Shown here one piece after another: positions 57,901-64,000 of a stretch of DNA of 64,000 nt. A program made the translations under genes and the position numbers. Origin of the DNA: Diplosphaera chodatii. Its lineage: Eukaryota > Chlorophyta > Trebouxiophyceae > Prasiolales > Stichococcaceae. The notes under the pieces were generated by a model. That model saw only the letters and a list, made by a program, of their open reading frames with translations. It searched no databases and was not told the DNA's origin. Positions within the stretch are counted from its first letter, which is position 1. Every line of letters starts with the position of its first letter. The DNA lies in assembly GCA_032358165.1 (NCBI GenBank), contig JAALGY010000052.1, forward strand, positions 2,356,001 to 2,420,000. Direction: 5' to 3'.

Positions 57901-58679
57901 ACATCCGGACCCGCGGGACGTGTACGCCCCCTCGGACGACGGCAGCCCCCATGGCGAACCACAGCGGCCGCCCGCAGACGCCCAGAAGACCAGCTCTGGG
58001 TTCGACAGCGACGAGAGCGGCGGCATGCGCATGCTGCCGCTCGGCAGCAGCCCAGCCAGCCACGGCGGCGGCGGCGGCTGGCGGGACGCCGACAGCAGCG
58101 TGTACGGCAGCGCGCACGGCAGCAGCGGCAGCGACGGCAGCTACATCAAGGTGTTGCCACTGCACATCCACACTGTGCGATCATGTGCCGCTTTGCTTGC
58201 TATGGCGCCGCCCCACGCTACCTTGCATTGACCCCACGTGCTTGCCGTGGCTTGCAGTCGAGGGCACAGGCATGCGTGTGCTTTGACGTCCGAGCTCCGT
58301 CGCACACGTACTGCGTCGGCCTGCCGAATGAGCAGGGTGGCCAAGTGTCGATCGCATGTCCACGCAGGCGGTGCAGGGCGGGCTGCAGGGTGGGCAGCTG
58401 CGCCGGCAGCTGGGCGGCCGCCGGGTGCCGGGCGGCGGCGGCGGCGGCATCGAGATGCGGCACAGCAGCAGCGGGGACAGCGTGGGGCTGTCGCAGCACT
58501 CGCCGCAGCAGCACGGCGCAGCTGTGCCAATCAGCGGCCTGAGCCCTGGGGCAGCGGGAGGCAGGAAGCAGGGCATGGGCGGGGTGCAGGGCGAGGACGA
58601 AGGTCTGGAGTTTGGCAGCGACGACGGCGCGTCACCGCGTGTGCTCAGCGGCGCGCCATTCGGAAAGCAGCAAAACTAG
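54909..58679 (+). CDS. TVP38/TMEM64-type VTT-domain (SNARE-associated, DedA-like) membrane protein
   Basis: The start exon, MESVRDGIAAVRSNIDSSV, continues to an acidic DEDIELPILEATTAL. An exon with AHWSKAAVLALVITVIVLF gives helix 1. The VTT core follows: WGIFIGLFIVNVTLFLPGVA, LILGAGFIFG, FWKGLLACWVGGAIGQ, GAFLLARYLVRDLV, GWKIILLLRLSPIVPWNLLN, GIGFETSVLTYFGSLAHN, and a last helix VVYVLAGVSVFTAVLAAVLA. The G.....G spacing and the LRLSP(I/V)VP(W/F) motif are the family signature. VTT proteins act in Golgi and ER membranes and several are phospholipid scramblases. The long C-terminal tail (57840-58679) is Ser/Gly-rich and disordered. A TGTAA sequence at 58854-58858, the usual green-algal polyadenylation signal, lies 175 bases past the stop. 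Confidence 0.87.
56469..56489 (+). repeat. Short telomere-like (CCCTAAA-type) motif in an intron
   Basis: The bases AAACCCTAAACCC followed by GAAACCCT make nearly three units of the plant/algal telomere repeat, just upstream of an exon of the TVP38-like gene. It may be chance or a telo-box regulatory motif. Confidence 0.4.
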
Positions 58680-59276
58680 GAAGACAGATTCTGGGCACGA
58701 CACGCGTAGCTGGCTTTCTGGGCTGACTGGCTGCATAGCATGTGACATAAAGTCCTCCGATTTGTGCGGCTGACACAGCGGTCAGCTGCAGAGAGAAGCG
58801 TTGTTGGCTGGCGAAGTTACAGTTTCATATTGTGCAGTTCTGCCAGACTGTTTTGTAAACTAGCTTCATCATGTTTCATGATGCTTGCCCTGAGGATGGC
58901 CTTTTGCTGATTGACTGACCTTCCAGGGCAAGAGCCTGCCAGGCAGTGACAGTCTGATGCTGCTCACGTAGGCTGCCAGTTGTCAGCCTGTACGCTGTGC
59001 AGAGTGCAGCCATGCAGGCTCGTGTGCAGAGGCACACAGATGACTTGCCAAGTGCTACTGCTGTGCAGAGTAGTGTGACACTCGATAATACATCACGAAG
59101 CCTCCTGCACATCAGTATGGGGCTGTCATGCTCTCGTTATTACCCTCTTCTTCAAGCTGGCGGTGCCTCAAGTCCCTATGCCACATGCTATCTGGAGTAT
59201 ACGGTACGACCCGCTGCCACTATTGCTACGACAGCAATATGCAACGTTGACCTGCCCTGCTTCTCTGCACTTTGGA
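58680..59276. other. Convergent 3' flanks of the TVP38-like and DAK genes
   Basis: About 600 bases with no recognisable coding exon. Confidence 0.4.
58854..58858 (+). terminator. TGTAA polyadenylation signal of the TVP38-like gene
   Basis: TGTAA is the usual green-algal poly(A) signal and lies a plausible distance past the stop at 58677-58679. Confidence 0.5.
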
Positions 59277-62200
59277 TCACTGAGCCAGAGCCTTCGCAAC
59301 AGCGCCGATCCAGGCCGCCGCCGCGGTCGCTCCGGGGTCCGGCGTCGCCCGCAGCACATGCGCCGGCACGTAGCTGGAGCGCCCCGCCCCCCCCGCCATC
59401 CGGGCGGTCGCCTCCGCCCCCTGCTGCGCCGCGGCCGCAGCCGCCGCCGCCGCGCCCGCCGCACTGGCATCCGCATTGCCTGCAGGCGGTCACCAGCAGT
59501 CATCAGGAGCATTTCCGACATCACAGGCCGGCTGACCCTGAGATCCGTGGCGAGCGGGTTCCTCATGTGCAGCCGCTGCAACACCACGCGATTCACTACA
59601 TCACAGCAACACAACACACACAACAGGAAACATGCTCATGGCCAGGAGCTGGGCGGGCACGCCTGCTGCCTTCTCCAGGTTGTCCACCGCCGGCAGCAGC
59701 GCGTCCAGCATGGTGCGGTCCCCAGCGCCGGCGCCGCCGTACCGCTGTACTGCATCCACCCCCGCCCGGGCTGCAGCAGCCCAGGCGGCCTTGTCAGCGC
59801 CGCCGCTCCTGCACAGTACATGGCAGCATGCTCATCTGACCTGCACTGCTGCTGCAGCGGCCAAAACACCATGAGACGCTGTCCGTGCGGTGCACTTGCG
59901 CTTCTGCGGCAGCGTGCAACCATGCTCGCACACTGCAAGACCAAAACTGACACATAGGCATCATAACCAGCAACACGACATCAGGGAACAGGGCCAGCAG
60001 CAGCTGCAGAAGAGTGGCGTGCGTTATGCACCTGGCAAGGGACGCTGCCGCCGCGGCCAGCAGCACGTGGTACAGCCCGCCGGACGTGCCGCCGGCGGCG
60101 CGCCCAATGCTGTCGCCGACCGCGGCCAGCGTCGCAGACGCATCGTCCAGGGGGTACGAGGATGCCAGGTCCTGCACGCCGGCAGGCAGCTGCATGCTCC
60201 ATCTGGGTGCAGCGCAAAGCGAATCGTATGTGCGACAACCCGACGCAAGCCTGATCTACATCATCCATCTCGTTGAGAGGCTGCCTGTTTGGCACTCTTG
60301 ACCGAGCCAGCTCCTGCGGAAGCTACCCAGGCAGCATGAGTCGCCTGTCATACATTACCAGCTGGACATGAGCATGCGAGCGCACCTCCCGGATGGCCTC
60401 CGCCGCCAGCTGCAGGGTGGACCCGCAGTCGCCGTCGCCCACCCTGGAGTCCAGCTCGTCGAGCTCCGCCGCCCGGCCCGCCACCGCCGCCGCCGCCGCG
60501 GCGATGCACCGCTCCAGGGTGGCCGCTGAGGCGAACAGCTGCGCCGGCCTGCCGGAGGGCGTGGCTGCGGCGCTGCTGCTGGGCGGCTGCGGCATCGGCG
60601 TGGGTGTGGCGCCACCGCCCACCGCCGCGGGCTGGGATGGCCACCCTGGCGCCTGGTCCACAGGGCGACAGCTCCCACCTCAGCACGCTGTTCTACAGGG
60701 AGCGATGTCGAAACGTACGACAGCCCTGCCTGTCCGGGCAAATGCTGACGTGCTCACTGCTCCGTCCTTGACGGCGGCAAGGATGCATCATGGCACCCGC
60801 TGCTGGAAGGACTGCCCCGCTTGCACTGGGGGCACCGGTCTGGCTGGTGTGCGTTCGTGCACCTGCACTGCGGCGTCCAGCCGCTGGGTCCGCACGTCGT
60901 CCAGCTGCAGCACCGACAGCGAGAAGCCCGCCATGTCGAGCGCCGTCATGTAGTTGCCCACATACAGCCGCTGCACATCCACCTGCGAGCGATCACCGGG
61001 CCAGTCAGTAGTCTGACCGGTCAGGCCCCGCACACACATCCTCACTGGGATTAGCGGCAGGGTGTATGAAGCAGGGTCCTGGGCTCTGACCTCGCCTGGG
61101 CGGTTCCTCCGATCTGTTCCCAGCCCTTGAGTCGCGATGCTGGCGCCCCTTGACAATGACGGCTCACAGCATTCAGTGCTCGCTCCGCTGTGGCTGTCGC
61201 CTGCCCAGCATGCAGCGCCAGCTGCTGTGCACCATTCGTTGCCAACCCCAGCAAGCTCTCAGGGAATCTGTTCATATGGTTTTGGCACCACCTTCAGGGA
61301 ATCTGTCGCGTGCGCCAGCGCCGCGCGGGCCGTCATGTGCAGCTCCATGGCGGTGGTCGCGCCCAGGCCGTTGACCAGCAGCGCCACAGGGTGGCCCGGC
61401 CGCAGGTCCAGGTGCGGCAGGTGCGTCCGCGACGGGTCCCGCCCGCCAATGCGGTCCAGGATCTGCAGTCGACCGGAGGGAACTCATGCACTGTCGTGGG
61501 GGAACGACGTCCGGAGCAGCGTGCTCGAAGCTTCTTGAAGCTTCTGTCAGCAGGACTGCCACGAAATGGCTGAGTTGGAAACCGTGGTCACAAGAGACGA
61601 GCAAGGTTGCATGTCCACGGTGATTTGGTCTAACATGGCAAGCACTGTTATGGCCATGCACAGCGAGCTGGCACAGGCACCTCTGCAGGTTTCCAGAAGT
61701 TCATTGCAGAGGGCACCTGGGCCACGACCTCGTCCACCGGCTGCACAGGTACAGTCTCCGCCCCAGGCTCGCCGTGGATGCCCAGCCCCATCTCCATATC
61801 GCCCGCTTTGATCCTGTTTCGGCATGCGGCACGCCATTGGTGTCTGCAAACTACTCCAGTGCATGCTAACTGTCCGTTTTCCTTGCAGGGGTGCTGCATG
61901 AGACCCGTGTCCTGAGCAGCTGGACATGCTGCATGCTGACTGGCAAACATGTGGATTGCAAGCTGCTCAATCTGCTGCATGTGCCAGCGTGACATCCGTC
62001 GAGCTGCAACTGCTGAACCCAGGCACAGTAGCGCCAATGCTACCTGTCCGAGGGCTGCCCGCCTGGCAGCGTGCATGCTGAGGTGGCGACGCCCATGGAA
62101 CCCACTGCCGCCGCCGCCACGGCCGCCTCTGCAGCGACCTCAGCCAACGGCAGCCCCGCCGCCGCTGCCGCCCCCGCCACCTGGCATCGCGTATCAGCGC

Positions 62201-63514
62201 TCTGAGCTCAAATGATGTGGTGGCTCCTCGTGTCAACTGGCACGGTTGCTGATGGTGCCACCCTTGACAGCCACGGCAGCGAGCGCCGCCAATCGCTTCG
62301 AGCTTGCAGCTCTCATACACAGATTAGGCAACGCTCCAAGCCCTTCCATGCAGCAGCGTGCGTTGGTGTGTGATGTCACCAAGCTTGGGCACCTTGTGCA
62401 CGAAGACGGTGCCGGCGATGCCGCGGCGCCCCGTGATGCCCTTAGCCTCCAACGCACAGTCATCCGCCACCACCACCAGCTCCACCTACGGTTTGTGGGT
62501 ATGCATGTGCAACGCAGCAAGCAGGACGACGAAAAGGCAACATCACGCTTCGACGAAGTGACATGCTATTCCGCGACAAAAGCCTGCGGTACGTCTCACA
62601 GCTAGCTCTTGTCAGCAGTACCTTGTAACCTTCTGCCTTGGCCTGCTCGGCAGCGATGCCAAAGTGCAGGCGGTCGCCGGTGTAATTCTTCACGATCAGC
62701 AGCGCGCCCGGTGGCCCCGTCACCTGCACCATGCATTCGCATCAGTGGCTGAACACACTGCATGTTGCTGCATGCAACAGCGCAGCAGGAGCAGCTGATC
62801 CTGGCCCGTGCCTCCCCTTCTAGCACGGCAAGGCGCATGCATTGCGTTACTGCACATTGGACTGCGAGGCAGACCACCAATCATCAACACCCATTGTCAC
62901 AGTCAACTAGAAATGCTTTCCGAGCTTTTACCGCTGATGCACTTGTACAAGACGGTCACCTGCCGGATGGCTGCCAGTACCGCGGCTGCGGAGGGCGAGG
63001 CGAAGACATCGCCGCACACCGCTGCCGTCAGCATGCCTGGTCCGACATAGCCAGCATGGGCCGGCTCGTGCCCGGCGCCACCCCCTGCATGCGCATTAGC
63101 CGAGGCACGCCCATTATCAAGCAACTATCACCTCAGCATATCCCGAACTGGCGGCGGTGACGATAATCAAGTGCGGCGTGTCATATTTGCCGCTCAGATG
63201 CAGCGCTGGCGCACCCGAGATGATGGCAACGCGGCTGTTGTTCTGCGCGTCTGCTGTCGCGTCAAACACCACTTTCACCTGCAAGCAGCTACCAGCTAGA
63301 TCCAAAAAATTGTGGATCTGTGACAGATCAGTTTAGCATTAGATGCACACTCGATACATCTGCAAGTGTCTGTGAATGTCCCTGAGTGGCGGAACATTGA
63401 TCGCAAGCATCCGACCTCAGGGAAGCCATCCAGTCGGTTCAGATGCCCCACACTTGCCACCAGTCCATGCAGCATCTCCGTGACCGCATTGCGCGGATCG
63501 TTCAACACCTTCAT
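59277..63514 (-). CDS. DAK: Dihydroxyacetone kinase (DhaK-DhaL, ATP-dependent)
   Basis: The N-terminal reading [19 protein letters not shown] (ATG at 63514, or an upstream exon joined at the acceptor just before it) starts the DhaK domain. It continues with [82 protein letters not shown] and [11 protein letters not shown], whose His forms the covalent hemiaminal with substrate. Then come [19 protein letters not shown] and [19 protein letters not shown]. The DhaL domain has [34 protein letters not shown] and [14 protein letters not shown], the ATP- and Mg-binding loops, and ends [11 protein letters not shown] at 59277. It phosphorylates dihydroxyacetone to DHAP, linking glycerol to glycolysis; some family members also have FMN cyclase activity. 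The DhaK-DhaL linker is Pro/Ala/Ser-rich. Confidence 0.92.
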
Positions 63515-64000
63515 GGCTAACACCTGCCAAGTTCCAGGTTTGCAATGCGAGCTGTTTCCGTTGCAAGCAGTGCTTGCAGATTTCAACAACATGTAAAGTT
63601 TCGAATGCATCGTGCATGACCTGGCGCCAGCATGTGCCAGCATGGACGCAGCTTCAGGTCAACGTACAGTCTGCGGTCAGGTGATGCATTCGGGTGCACC
63701 ACTTGTTTTCTGATTGGTTCCGTACCTCCTGAATGTACTGTAGGCGACCAATATGCGCTCAGCGCCAACGACCTGTGATTTCAGCGCGCCGATCGTGGGG
63801 AGACAGATTGATGCCAGCCCGCCGCGCCGACTGCTGAAAGGGCGTGATCGCAGGCAAGGACCGTTTCTATTGGATCTGATAGTTTTCCTGATCTATCTCG
63901 ACGTGTCCAGCATGCGCACCATGTGCATGCGTGTGTACTTTCGTGTGCAGCCTACATGTGAAGATGGTCACCGGCGATTTGCGCTCCCTCTGCAGGCGCC
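63515..64000. other. Right end of the window, 5' flank of DAK
   Basis: About 485 bases. A first exon or promoter of DAK may lie here. The last bases resemble a pyrimidine tract plus CAG acceptor (plus strand, about 63980-63996), possibly the edge of an exon beyond the window. Confidence 0.3.

Noticed and set aside
1..64000. tRNA, rRNA or bacterial-type operons
   Set aside because: I found no cloverleaf tRNA gene or rRNA segment; the tRNA-iMet match at the LTRs is only 13 bases and is the primer site.

Overview
The window is nuclear DNA from a GC-rich, intron-dense eukaryote, most likely a trebouxiophyte-type green alga. The evidence is short exons (about 50-180 nt) joined by GT-AG introns, GCA/GGC-rich low-complexity coding tracts, and plant-lineage genes: a pseudo-response regulator with a CCT domain and a SHAQKYF MYB. 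There is no operon structure and no Shine-Dalgarno pattern. Almost every real protein is split across many exons. Coordinates below are therefore whole-gene spans, and splice sites I could read and frame-check are given in the evidence.

Layout, left to right. The 3' part of an ASCC2 homologue (+) is followed by a divergent minus-strand gene that I read as an M1AP (meiosis I associated protein) homologue. Next come two tandem TMEM163-like membrane-protein genes (+), then ALG13 (-) and the exosome subunit CSL4 (-). From 14932 to 24826 lies a Ty1/copia retrotransposon array: LTR, ORF, LTR, ORF, LTR, both ORFs intact at 1439 codons. The outermost ends carry one shared 5-bp target duplication, six bases upstream of the start codon of a DIVARICATA-type MYB gene (+).

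The right half holds a PRR/TOC1-like CCT gene (-), the AP-2 alpha adaptin (-), a p24/TMED cargo receptor (+), a tiny CMC4 twin-CX9C gene (-), GPATCH1/TOUGH (-), COQ3 with a repeat-bearing C-terminal extension (-), a doubtful small membrane-protein gene (-), a TVP38/VTT-domain protein (+) and a dihydroxyacetone kinase (-).

The genes are a typical eukaryotic mixture rather than a pathway: ER glycosylation and secretory traffic (ALG13, p24, AP-2, TVP38), RNA processing and decay (CSL4, GPATCH1), mitochondria (COQ3, CMC4), regulation (MYB, PRR) and carbon metabolism (DAK). No new multi-gene system is evident. The points most worth a second look are the algal M1AP-like gene, the single-duplication retrotransposon array with a copia-style half-tRNA primer site, the decayed duplicate of the GPATCH1 G-patch exon, the COQ3 tail repeats and the TMEM163 tandem pair.
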